Source: Anaspis maculata
Lineage: Eukaryota > Arthropoda > Insecta > Coleoptera > Scraptiidae
Assembly: GCA_949128115.1 (NCBI GenBank)
Contig: OX421964.1
Span: 4,798,501-4,862,500, forward strand
Length of the DNA: 64,000 nt
Reading direction: 5' to 3'
The notes under the pieces were generated by a model. The model ran no database searches. It had not been told where the DNA came from and saw only the letters and a program-made list of their open reading frames with translations. This document shows, piece after piece, positions 23,369-34,369 of this stretch; within the stretch, counting starts at the first letter, position 1, and every line of letters starts with the position of its first letter. Both the position numbers and the translations under genes were made by a program.

Positions 23369-26300
23369 TGGGTGATCATTTGAAAACTATTCACCTATGC
23401 AATAACTCCCGATTCCCAGTCGATATTTTTTCGAGCAAAAACAGGTCGATTTTTATATCTAGGGGGACATCTGAAACATACATTAGCAAATTTCTACCTT
23501 CAGCTTGAAGCGACCCGCATTTGGCGGGCCGAAAATATTCCGGAGGAAAATAATTCAAAGCCGTGAAATCGAGGTATGAGAATGTGAATATTCAGAGTCA
23601 AGGCATCATTAAAAGATGTCGCTAGCTATTTAATTCATTCGTGTAAATCCCGCAAAGCTCTATAACATAATTTACTGGCCCATCATCGACATTCAACAAC
23701 CGTCCCTGCTTGACGTCCGACGAAATGGGTAATTGGTGTATATGAAGTGAGGCACCCGCACTTCGACCCAGTTAGTTGCTGCCGTACTCCTGCTGTGTTG
23801 ACACGCCATCGGCCACCGCCCGCTGCCCGCTGCCCGCCACCATCCGATTCACACGTGTTAACACCGCCGGTCGCATTCTTCAGCGGCTTCTCAGATTACC
23901 TGAGCCGTCTATACACCGTTCGCGATCGTTTTGGATGCAATAAAATATTCCGAATTGCTGGGAATGGAGGATATCGCCGGAGATTGACCGTGGTACCTGG
24001 ACCAATCCTCCTGGGCTGCCGTCCGCTCCCGACTTGTCACGTCCGTCGCCGAGTGCTTCTGCGGGCCTGTTAGCGAAGAGTTTTAGTCCCCCTCGAGGAA
24101 GCTGAGTTAGAACCCGTTTATGTTGCGTCGCGACCCTCCTAGAGGCCGAAGCGTCGAAGCCCCAATGATGAGTCCCAGCCCACTTGGAAAATGACGAGTC
24201 GATTTCCCCCGGCTGATGTGTCTCAAAGGCCCCCTGGAGAAAGCCGAGTTGGAACCCTTCGGAGTCGTGTTTTGGTCCCCTTGGAGGCACGCTGAGTCGA
24301 GAACCCTCCAGGTTGAGTTTTGACCCTCCGAGAGACTGATGAGTTGCTTCCCCCGTTGAGTTGCAACCCGTCTCTAGGATGTCGAGTCAGAGCCCTTGGA
24401 CGTTGAGTCTTGATCCGCCTCCAGGTGTCGAGTCAGAGCCCTCCGGCGACGAGTTCCAGCCCTTCTCCAGGTCGATGTGCCAAGACCCTTCCGGTGTTGA
24501 GTTTCGACCCTTCTCCAAGTCGCAGAGTTGGGACCCGTTGACGAAGTGTTTCGAACCCCCTCCAGGATGCTGAGTCGCGTTCCCTCCACGATGAGTTCTA
24601 GCCCACCTCGAGGATGTCGAGTTAAAACCCCTAAATGATCCAGGCCCGATAGAAATGAGGTCTCTCGTTTCGGTATCTCGTGTGGCGGAGTGATGACCTC
24701 GACGAGCGGGAGGTTAGTCTTGGTGAGTTGGGATAGTTGCTTACGGTTAGGCTTTGTCGGAAAAATGTATGATGGGGCTCACGCGTGCTTTCTGAATCTG
24801 CCTGCACGTGCTGGTATCTGCGCTACTGTCTGCCATCAGGTACAGCCACTGGCAAGCCTCGTCCTTTGTTGGATACCTTCATAGAAAGGTATTCGCGCTC
24901 TTGGGCCCTCTGGACTTGGCTTTGTGACTGCTGTACTCAGAGCACCGGACCTAGTGGGTTAGATCTGGAGACTCGCGGGTGAGCTTCCTCTGCGTTTCTG
25001 AAGCTCCTAGTTATTCGGAAAAAGTAAATTTTGAGAACTACGTGAAAAATCAAGTAATTGGTAAAATAGAATCGCGTTGAGATCGGGGTTCGGACCCTGC
25101 CGTAGAGTCGCAATTGTTAATCGGATTGATGGACACCCCCCCCCCCTCCTTGAAACTAATAATTTTGTTTTAGCGCCACGACAGTTCCGGATATTTCCAT
25201 GTAGAGTTGTCCCGGGAATGAAGACGTTCTTATTCGAAACTGATGAATTCAATCCGGTACCCAACGACGCCATCGTTCAGATAGGGACTTTGTAAAAATG
25301 AACTGTTATTAGGGCTCGATCAGGAATAGTGTAGACGGCGATTACTTCGTGTTAGGGCAAAGATTATTTCGACGCCTCTCCGCATCGGCTTTCGACGAAC
25401 ACCCTGTATAGTAAACTCTCTGCGTTTTGTTTTTCCTGGCTGCGGCCTTCTCTCACAAATTGCTAAACAACAACGAACTAGCGCGTATACGGGGCGTGCT
25501 CAAAACGTTTTCCACATTAAATTAGTACCTTGATTTGAGTAATTTGTTTCGCGTACACCATCGGTTCGAAAGTTTTGGAAGGGCGAAATTTGGTTCAACA
25601 TTTCCGGTTATAGGCACTTTCGATCACGGGAATCTTTCTGAGCATTGGGGGCAATTCACGGCGAAAACAGGTTTAAAGCCCCCACAAAGGCCAGCCATAT
25701 CCAATCCCTTCCAAACGGGCAAAAGAGAACCATAGCCCAAAAAGAGCGTTAGCCTTTGAAAAGAGGCTCCACAAAAAGGGGGCCACCGCACACACCGGCC
25801 CACAAATCTTAGATTGCATTCGTGGTCGAAGTCACTCTTCTCTTTGCAGTGTCTAGAAGCCGGGCCCAACCCTAACATAACCTCTAACACTAACATAAAT
25901 GTTGGATCTGATGTAACCACAAAAGGAACTTTGAACCGCGAAAGCCAGTCAGAATTAAATGTCGGTCAAGGTGTAGAGTCAGGTGTTCGTCGGAGGGTTG
26001 GGGTGTTGGGACGTCTGAAATAATTAGGGGAAAGTTATCTCTTCGGGAATAGGGTAGATCACTTCGATAATTTAGCCTGCGATGTGAAGGTAGGACTAGG
26101 TATAGGAGCGAGCCATTATTTAAACATTTTGAATTGTACATAGAGGTCAATAGATTGATGTTACGTTAAAATTTTATATTGTGTCTTATTGCGTTCAAAC
26201 TTGTAGTCAGACCTGTCTCAACAATCTCGAGAACTCTATAATCGAACAACAAGAAGAGAGGCACAACGGGATGTCGTCCTGATACTAGATGATCATCGGC

Positions 26301-27383
26301 CAAGCGGTTCCAAAAGTGGGAAAAGTGATTTAATTCAAATAAGTTGAATTAAATGCCAGTATAATGGGTTGCCTACCCATTCAGGGGTACAAGACGATAG
26401 CTGGGGTCGTTTCAAGCTTCCTCGCCCCCACCCATCCCAATAATAGAATTTCAAATGACGCTACCTACCTTGCGATACATAAAATAGAAGAGAATTAAAT
26501 TTTTCTTTCAAACTATATCTTCAAACTTTTTAACCCCACCCCCTTTCTCCTCAAAAATCCTCTTGAGTGTCCCATTCAATATTTTGATCCCCTTAATTCT
26601 CTTTAGTTTAGTCAGCATTAACCCAAATGGCATCGAAGAAGATAATTTTTGGTGGAAAAAGTGCCACCCGAATTCACCCTATTGCTCTTCCCCACCTCAA
26701 CTTTAAAATTCAATAAAATACCACCCTTTTTGTAATACATCAAATCAAAGAAAATTGAATTCTCATTCTAAAAACAATTTTTTTGGAATTTTCAACCCCT
26801 TCCTCATTAAATTGGACGTTTGGAGTACTTCAGGAGGGAAACAAGGGTTTTCAAAATTTCGAAATAATTGTGTTCAGGGGAAGAATACAATTTCCTTAAA
26901 TTTGATGTATCGCAAAGTAGGTATTGTCATTTTAGATTTTTAAGGTGAGGTGAGGGGAGCGTAGGGATGGATTTGGGTGACACTTTTTCCATAGAAAATT
27001 TCCTCTTTCGATGCTGTGCAGGATGACGTGGACGGCATTGGAGAGAATTGAGATGTCAAGGATATCAAATTGGACACTCAGAGAACTTAAGGGAGAAGAG
27101 AGGTGGGGTAGAAAGTAAAGTAAAGCAAAGTAAATTTTTGAAATATTTTTTCAGGAAGAGAAATCAATTCTGTTGAATTTGATGTATCGCAAAATACTTA
27201 GATGGTGTCATTTGAAATTCCAAAGTTGAGGCGGGTGAGGGCGAGGCGGCTAAAGATGGAAAGTTGCCAATGTATGTTATGGATGTCTCCCTCAATATAA
27301 AAAATGGCATGTTTTTGCTCGAAGACATTTTCACAAAGAATCGGGAGCTATTACAGGTGGACAGTTTTCGAATGATCACCCGG
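23369..27383. mobile_element. 4-kb non-coding element with TIRs, repeat family copy A
   Basis: The left end CTGGGTGATCATTTGAAAAC (23369) is matched by the complement of the right end (GTTTTCGAATGATCACCCGG, to 27383) with two mismatches in 21 bp. TA flanks both ends. Inside, 24700-24960, 25077-25200 and 25535-26400 recur elsewhere (34.4-36.0 kb inverted; 37.7-40.45 kb direct). A degenerate GAGT-rich minisatellite lies at about 24080-24640. I recognise no transposase. The long frames in the minisatellite are by-products of its periodicity. Confidence 0.6.
24080..24640. repeat. Degenerate GC-rich minisatellite
   Basis: Imperfect repeats of roughly 35-40 bp contain GAGTC/GAGTT followed by CCCT/CCCC and CTCCAGG (for example GTCGAGTCAGAGCCCT at 24379 and 24427). 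Confidence 0.6.
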
Positions 27384-27712
27384 TATGTACCGCCGAAGCG
27401 AGTACAGCAAGACGCAATCTCATGTTGCTCGTAGCCGCCATATCTCAGTAATAATTAGGCATTTCCACATGACGTCACGAGCTCGTCAGTGTTGCCAACC
27501 CAGTTGAATTTATAACCTCAAAAAAGCGTTTGAGAACAACCCGCGTTGTTATGATTGGAAAAAAAAGTACTTTTTTGAAATTTTGTATAACTTAAGAAGC
27601 AAGTTTGTGCGTGATAATTATTCACAAAACTTCGGAGTTTCGATCAATACCGACAGTTGGAAGTGTATTGACCTGGATAGCTCAATAAACAAAAAAGTTT
27701 GGTGAAGTGCTT
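27384..27712. other. No gene recognised
   Basis: Spacer between the 4-kb element and the 27.7-kb minisatellite. CAAGACGCAATCT (about 27406) also occurs just left of the 4-kb element (about 23349). Confidence 0.4.
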
Positions 27713-27761
27713 ATAGGTAAATCCGAGGGGTTAACCACTGTGGAGGTTTTCTGTCCCTTGC

Positions 27762-27950
27762 CTTGGAGATCCGTGGAGGTTTGGTGGAGATCCGTGGGGA
27801 TCCGTGGAGATCCGTGGAGGTTTGGTGGAGATCCGTGGGGATCCGTGGAGATCCGTGGAGGTTTTTGGGGATTCGTGGAGATCCATGGAGGTTTCGTGGA
27901 GATCCATGGAGGTTTTATGGAGATCCGTGGAGATTTGTGGAGATTTTTGC
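27762..27950 (+). repeat. GGAGATCCGTGGA minisatellite, left block
   Basis: Tandem units are built on GGAGATCCGTGGAGGTTTGG and GGAGATCCGTGGGGATCCGT. A second block in the same orientation lies at 32925-33050. The long open frames on both strands come from the period being a multiple of three. Confidence 0.9.
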
Positions 27951-28417
27951 TCAATTTGGACATTTTTCCGATATTTGAAGTCATGATATCTTTGGATCAA
28001 TATTTTGATAAGTTTGATTCGTTGGCCAGCTCTAGTTAAAAATAGTGAAGAAATACTTCCTATTGATAGAACGGCAAATTTTTGATATCGTTAATACATA
28101 ATTCTGTACTATCCCATTCAAATTCAAGACGACCTGTAACGGATATCACTCCTGTTTTCCTTTTCTTGTTTTCAAGTTATTGACTTTTAAGCCAAACACG
28201 TAACTTCCGTGCTCGTCGAAATGTTCGTGTTTGTTGCGAATCGTTACTAATGAGAAAATCAAGGTAAGTGCTTGAGTAAGACCAGTTTGACATAAGCGAA
28301 ATAGCACTTTTCGAGAATAAATCTTGGATGGAGTAAACTGCACGCCGCACATAGGGGTATTTGATCAAAAAAGCTGGCCAAAAGTCGAAAAATAAAATGA
28401 AATTGTAGGAGAAAATT
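27951..28417. other. No gene recognised
   Basis: Only short frames without motifs occur between the minisatellite and the fold-back structure. Confidence 0.4.
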
Positions 28418-31400
28418 GACAATTTTCGTAGCGTGCTTTAATTTTTCGCTCAAGTGATATAGGCAACCAACAATACAGCCGTTTTCACTGTTGCCTAAGT
28501 TGAGCCCGTGAGGTCCCATCAAGAGTTCTGTATTGACCCTGCATGACACAAAAGCTGAAATATCTGGCACGTATTCTGTTTTTTTTACAGCATACACTTT
28601 GAAAGGCACAATAACGATAACCTGCAATGAGCGATGTCGCACGCAGCTGTCGGCTAGCTGTCAAACGTTTGACCATTGTGAATGAAACGTCAATTGTCAA
28701 AAAAAAGACCAGCAAGAATAGAGTGTGGTTACCATGGCGATAAGCAAGGAAAGTTAACAATAGGGGCTTGTCCTGAGCAATCATTTCAGGGACATGCGCT
28801 GAATTTTAGGCAGGCTTTTTGAAACAACCGGACAAAAACCTTCGAATCCTACTCTAATGCACCTGTAATGTAATACCGCGCGGAAGATTTCCAACGCTAG
28901 TCTATTTTTGAGATAAAATAGCAGATATTTCATCTGTGCAAAAATTTGGTTCATGACAAAAGGTGCGTTCAGTCAGCTTATTTATAGTCTAGGAATTTTA
29001 GCTGTTTAAATCGCAAATAGCGAAAAAAAAAAGATAACTAGCCGGATATTTTTATATAAGCTCAGTTAAGCATGTGGTTCAACATAGTAAAAGTCCTCAA
29101 GAATCCGGTGTGAGCTTCGGCCGTTGTGGCCTCGAGAAGAACTTAAGGGTCAGTTTTTCGCGTATATCTCATGAACAATAGCACTTGGGAAAAAAGTTCC
29201 CGGGAAGAAATTGTTGGAAATTTTATTGTCTACAAGAAAAGTCCTCACACATTCCATCGTCAGTCATCTCCTTCTTCGTCAAAACACAAGAAAATAAAAA
29301 TAGTCCAGATGCTCGATGCTGAAGACTGGTATGGACCTTGAGTTTTATGATGGCGGAGTGCCACTTTGTAGAGGTATTGTTTGACCCACTCTCTTTTGGT
29401 TGAAACTTAAAGCCATCAAGACGAACTATGCCGGCGGCATATACAGGGTGAAATAAAAATAAAAAGTTAAACATTTGTACCTCGAGAACCAAAATAGGTG
29501 AAGACATGTAAATCGTCATAAATAATTCTGATTTCATGGTCATGAAGTCGTCGTAGACTTGAATTGAATATCTTGAGCCGTTCTTGAAATATCTTCAAAA
29601 GACTGAAGTTGTTACCAAAAAAATATATATTTTCGTCTACTTATCAGAAGAAAAGTTGACTGTGTTTTTTCTAAAATTAGTTGGCCTAGAGAGGGCTTTT
29701 CACTGTAATTTCATTTTAAATGTAATTTATCATTGTTTCGATTCAAAACACCAAGTTTCGATTCAAAACACCAAGTTTCGATTCAAGATCTGAAGAATTA
29801 CCTCGAGAATTACTGATATACGAAAAACTATTTTTTTTCCGTAACGACTTCAGTCTTCTGAAGATATTTCAGAAACGACTCAACATATTTGATTCAAGTT
29901 TACGACGACTTCATGGCCATGAAATTAGAAATATTTTAGGCGATTTACATGTCTTCACTTATTTTGGTTCTTGAGGTACATTTGTTCAACTTTTTATTTT
30001 TATGTCACCCTGTATATGCCGCCGGCATAGTTGGTATTGATGGCATCAAATTTCAATCAAAAGAGAATGGATCGAACAACACTTCTACCAAGTGGCACCC
30101 TGCCATCATAAAACTCAAGGTCCGTACAGTCTTCGGCATCGAGCATCTGGACTATTTAGATTTTCTTGTGTTTTGACGAAGAAGGAGTGAACTGATGATG
30201 GAATATGTAAGGACCTTTCTTGTAGACAACACAATTTCCAACAATTTTGCTTCAAATGCTTTTTCTCCAAGTGCCATTGTTTACGAGATAAACACGAAAG
30301 ACTGATCCTCAAGTTCTTCTCGAGGCCACAACGGCCGAAGCTCACACCGGATTCTTGAGGACTTTCACTATGTTGAACTACATGCTTAACTGAGCTTATA
30401 CAGGGTGGTCCGACTTTTATGTCATTAAATTCAAGGATCGATAGAGAATGAAAAATGAAGGGGACTTTCTCCAGAAAACATATTTGAGAAATGCCTAATA
30501 ACAGAGATACAGCCCTTCAAAGATGGAAATAAATAATCGTTTTTTCCGCATAACTTTTGAACCGTTCAACCGATTTGATTCAAAATAGAACTAAAGGTTT
30601 ACTGAAATTATCCCCTGTCAAACAATCATAACATGTTCCACAAAAAAGTTTCAGGAGCGTAGACATTACGGGGTGTCTCTACTTTTCCCCCCTATTTCTC
30701 ACCTCCTTAGTTATTTTTGGAAACTGTTCATAATTTTGAATTCTACGTTCAATTTAGAAGAAAAAATCACTGTTGCAAAATTTTGATTAGAGGCTTTGTT
30801 TGGGAGATATTTAGGATTGAAGGTTTGGAAAACATCTCAAAAGCACAACTTTCAAAGGTCTAAAAATTAAAATCCAAAAAAACTCATGATTTCTCAGCTG
30901 AAATAGGTTTTCTAGAATTTCTAAGTTGATAAACTACAATTTTTTTCAAAACACGAGAAATTTTCAGGGAAAAACAATTTGGGCTCTGGAAAGTGGCGAC
31001 TTCGGGATGTTTTCCAAAGTTTGAAAATCAAATATCTCCTAAACGAAGCCTCTAATCAAAATTTTGCAAGGGTGACTTTTTCTTCTAAATTGAACGTAGA
31101 GTTCAAAATTATGAATAGTTTCCAAAAATAACTTGGGAGGTGAAAAATAGGGGAGGAAAAGTAGGGACACCCCCTAATGTGTACGCCCCTGAAACTTTTT
31201 CATGGAACATGTTATGATTGTTCGACAGGGGATAATTTCAGTAAACATTTGGTTCCATTTTGAATCAAATCGGTTGAACGGTTTAAAAGTTATGCGGAAA
31301 AAACGATTATTTATTTCCAACTTTGAAGGGCTGTATCTCTGTTATTAGGCATTTTTCAAATATGTTTTCTGGAGAAAGTCCCCTTCATTTTTCATTCTCT

Positions 31401-32108
31401 ATCGACCCTTAAATTCAATGACATAAAAGTCGGACCACCCTGTATACAAAAATCCGGCTAGTTATCATTTTTGTTCGCTATTTTTTCTATAATTTCTGGA
31501 CTATTAGCCGCAAGTTTTAATTTTAGTCGAAGCGCTGCATCGCTCATTGGCTGTTCTGAGGGAGCTGGTTCATAAGAGCCAATGGGCGTCTCTGCGCTTG
31601 CGACTAAAATTATTTTGTCATGAACAAAATTTTTGCACAGATGAAATATCTGCTTACATTACAGGTGCATTAGAGTAGGATTCGAAGGTTTTTGTCCGGT
31701 TGTTTCAAAAAGCCCGCCTAAAATTCAGCGCATGTCCCTGAAATGATTGCTCAGGACAAGCCCCTATTGTTAACTTTCCTTGCTTATCGCCATGGTAACC
31801 ACACTCTATTCTTGCTGGTCTTTTCTTGACAATTGACGTTCCATTCACAATGGTCAACGTTTGACAGCTAGCCGACAGCTGCGTGCGACATCGCTCATTG
31901 CAGGTTATCGTTATTGTGCCTTTCAAAGTGTATGCTGTAAAGAAGAAAACAGAATACGTGCCAGATATTTCAGCTTTTGTGTCATGCAGGGTCAATACAG
32001 AACTCTTGATGGGACCCCACGGGCTCAACTTAGGCAACAGTGAAAACGGCTGTATTGTTGGTTGCCTATATCACTTGAGCGGAAAATAAAAGCACGCTAC
32101 GAAAATGT
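28418..32108. mobile_element. Large fold-back structure (3.7 kb) with nested element
   Basis: Left arm (about 28418-29620) and right arm (about 29825-32108) are reverse complements. Landmarks: CAACCAACAATACAGCCGTT (28465) and its complement near 32047; GCATGACACAAAAGCTGAA (28541) and its complement at 31970-31988; TATGCCGGCGGCATATACAG (29427) and its complement at 30010. A 1-kb palindrome (30402-31442) is inserted in the right arm. The loop (about 29736-29785) has a short direct repeat of CAAGTTTCGATTCAAAACAC. No coding sequence. Confidence 0.85.
30402..31442. mobile_element. Nested palindromic element, TA/TATA target
   Basis: The ends are CAGGGTGGTCCGACTTTTAT (from 30402) and its exact complement ending CCACCCTG (31442). 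The two halves are reverse complements throughout, with a centre near 30920. Comparison with the uninterrupted left arm of the host fold-back (GCTTATATAAAAATATCC, complement of about 29045-29062) shows insertion within a TATA stretch with duplication of TA or TATA. It is non-autonomous. Confidence 0.85.
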
Positions 32109-32919
32109 ACAGTTGTATTGTTACTCGTATGTTGCGTATAGGAGCTGTGTTTTATTCTTTTTTTTACGTACTTTACCCCTTTTTATGCTTTTGCGCAATG
32201 CTTTTGATGCGTTGTTATCCTTTTCTTGAGCTCTTTCGGTTTTTTCCCTGCATTTCATTTTTTCTTTACACGCGTCGACTGCCTTATCTTGCGACTTTCT
32301 TCCCGTTTCGTGTGAGTTATTCTTACTTTTTTATGTTTCTTTTTACGATTCTTAGCGATTTTCAGCCCTGTTTCTTGTTTTATTACGCGTTCTTTTCAGA
32401 TTGTCTTCGCCCAACACCTCTATTCCGCTCCACGGTCCCGTTTGTGCCTTTTGGTAGCGTATTATCACTAAACAATGTCTTTTCCTGCTTTTCTCAAGAT
32501 TTCTTGCCATTTCCTGCCCTGTCTTGTTTTATGGCGCGTTATTTCCAGCTTTTCCCGGCTCAACAACTCTTTTTACTCCCCAGTCCCATTAGTGTGTTTA
32601 TTCTTTCGTTAAGTACCATTTCCACTTCGTTCGGGAGGTTGCATATCCGCCCGGCGCTAATAATAGACTGCGTAGTTTCCTACTTTTCTTGAATTTTTTC
32701 TTCAAAATGTGTGTATCTTCCGCAAAATTCCTTTCAGAAAACCTTCTTAGCCACTGTTTGTAGTCCATTCCTACTTATAGAATGATCAAAATCGAGATCG
32801 CCTCTATGACACGGTCACAATCACAAACTTATCAGAAAACAATTGGATTTGATTCCCACTTGAGACAACCCTATATGCAGTATGTGTGTACGAATGTATG
32901 AAAAAACTGCGCATGCGCT
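32109..32919. other. T-rich segment, no supportable gene
   Basis: There is a 195-codon frame at 32105-32692 rich in Phe, Tyr, Leu and Cys. That composition follows from T-rich DNA, and I see no domain or signal that would make it a gene. Confidence 0.4.
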
Positions 32920-32924
32920 AGAGT

Positions 32925-33050
32925 GTGGAGATTCATGAAGATTTTGTGGAGATCCGTGGAGGTTTTGTGGAGATCCGTGGGGATCTTATGGAGATCCGTG
33001 GAGATCCGTGGGGATCCGTGGAGATATTGTGGAGGTATTGGAGGTTTCAC
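32925..33050 (+). repeat. GGAGATCCGTGGA minisatellite, right block
   Basis: Same unit and same orientation as the block at 27762-27950. Just outside the two blocks, TAGGTAAATCCGAGGGGTTA (27714) and ACCCCTCGGGTAAAT (from about 33093) are inverted to each other, so the pair may delimit one compound element. Confidence 0.8.
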
Positions 33051-33109
33051 TCTATTTGGAGGTTTTTTGTACCGGAGTTTTGACCGTGGTCGACCCCTCG
33101 GGTAAATCT

Positions 33110-34345
33110 TTCTTGTCGAAAAAAAAAAGAAATCCGTGGCTTTTTTCGGAAAACTGGACTCTTGGAAGGAAACGGCATCTCAGGAAGTATCTCAAAGACC
33201 CAAGAAATGCGACTCAAAAACATCTGGGGAGGAGAAAAAATGCCAGTTTATTCTCCTGCCGATAAGGTCAAAAGCTGACTAAATTGTTGGAATGCAGAAT
33301 AAATGTGAGATGATTTTACAAATTATCCATTACTAAGCGCCCTTCTGATTTCAGAAAGTATGGCTGTGGCAAAAACTGTGACCTGTGGCAATCTCGAAAT
33401 GGGAAAATCCAGCGACCAAGGAATTTCTAAGTTGACCACAATTTTACCTCAAATCCTGCTTATAAGAAGAAATTTCAGGATTTATTAAGCAATGTGTCTT
33501 GACGCGATGAAGCCATCAACATAAAATTCAAGATTGTCAAGTAAGGTGTACGATTTGGTCATAATATGAAGATACCCGGAGCCAAGCTCGGAGCCGATCC
33601 CATCTGGTTCACATGTGCTTTTATCACAGCGAATATTACAACTACAGTGAAGTAGAAAATGGAAATTATTGTCAATTCAAACATCCAGGCTTGTGAAAGC
33701 AATGGAGAAAGCATAGCTAGAGATGTAGAGGGCTCAATGGACGTGAAAGTTGGATTGGAGTAGTTGAATCTTTTTTTTAAGCAAAAAAAAATTCATGCTT
33801 TTCTCGAAACGCTGAGCTTGTGGAAGTACGAAGTATCACAGAAAGTATCTCAAAGCGCCAAGAAATGAAAAAGAGGAAGGAAGGAGTAAACTTGAAAAAA
33901 TATATGGAGGATGTACCGTTAACGATAAGGATGGGTAACTAAATTGCTGTAATACAGTTATGATGTTTGCACAAAATTATATGTTGCTGAGCCTCTCTAG
34001 TTTCAGGAAGTACCTGTGTCAAAAATTGTGGCCTTCGGCAATCTAAAAGTAGGAAAATATACGGACTGAGGAATTGCTACGTCGACCACAATTTGGAACC
34101 TTGAATCCTCAATAGAACAATAAATATTTGTATTTTCAAGAAATGTATCTTGACACAATCAAGTTGTTATTGAGAGTTCAACATCGTTGAATCAGGTGTG
34201 AAATTTTTGTCAAGGAGGGCTCCGGTGACCGGAGACATCTTCGGTGGCCGAACAGCTGTTTGAGTTGAACTTCCATGTTTTGCCTCTGTCCATATTCTAC
34301 AACCGAAGTGAAGACACTCCTGCACTTTTAAAATAAAAAATATAA
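33110..34345 (+). repeat. Two-unit diverged tandem duplication (~660-bp unit)
   Basis: The unit at about 33110-33770 recurs at about 33775-34345. Shared landmarks in the same order: AAGTATCTCAAAG with CCAAGAAATG; a later TTTCAG|AAAGTA or TTTCAGGAAGTA; GTGGC or GTGGCC followed by GGCAATCT; GTTGACCACAATTT versus GTCGACCACAATTT; GTGTCTTGACGCGATGAAG versus GTATCTTGACACAATCAAG. No open frame is conserved between the units. Confidence 0.75.
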
Positions 34346-34369
34346 ACTAAAACTATTGTTTGTTTCTTT

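Noticed and set aside
24080..24640. Candidate host gene in the GC-rich block
   Set aside because: Periodic GAGT/CCCT repeats explain the open frames on both strands.
27682..28000. Pro/Thr/Ser/His-rich and Trp/Arg-rich ORFs on both strands
   Set aside because: They are created by a minisatellite whose period keeps all frames open.
32105..32692. 195-codon ORF rich in Phe/Leu/Tyr
   Set aside because: Composition follows from T-rich DNA. There is no motif, and it is continuous with non-coding repeat sequence.
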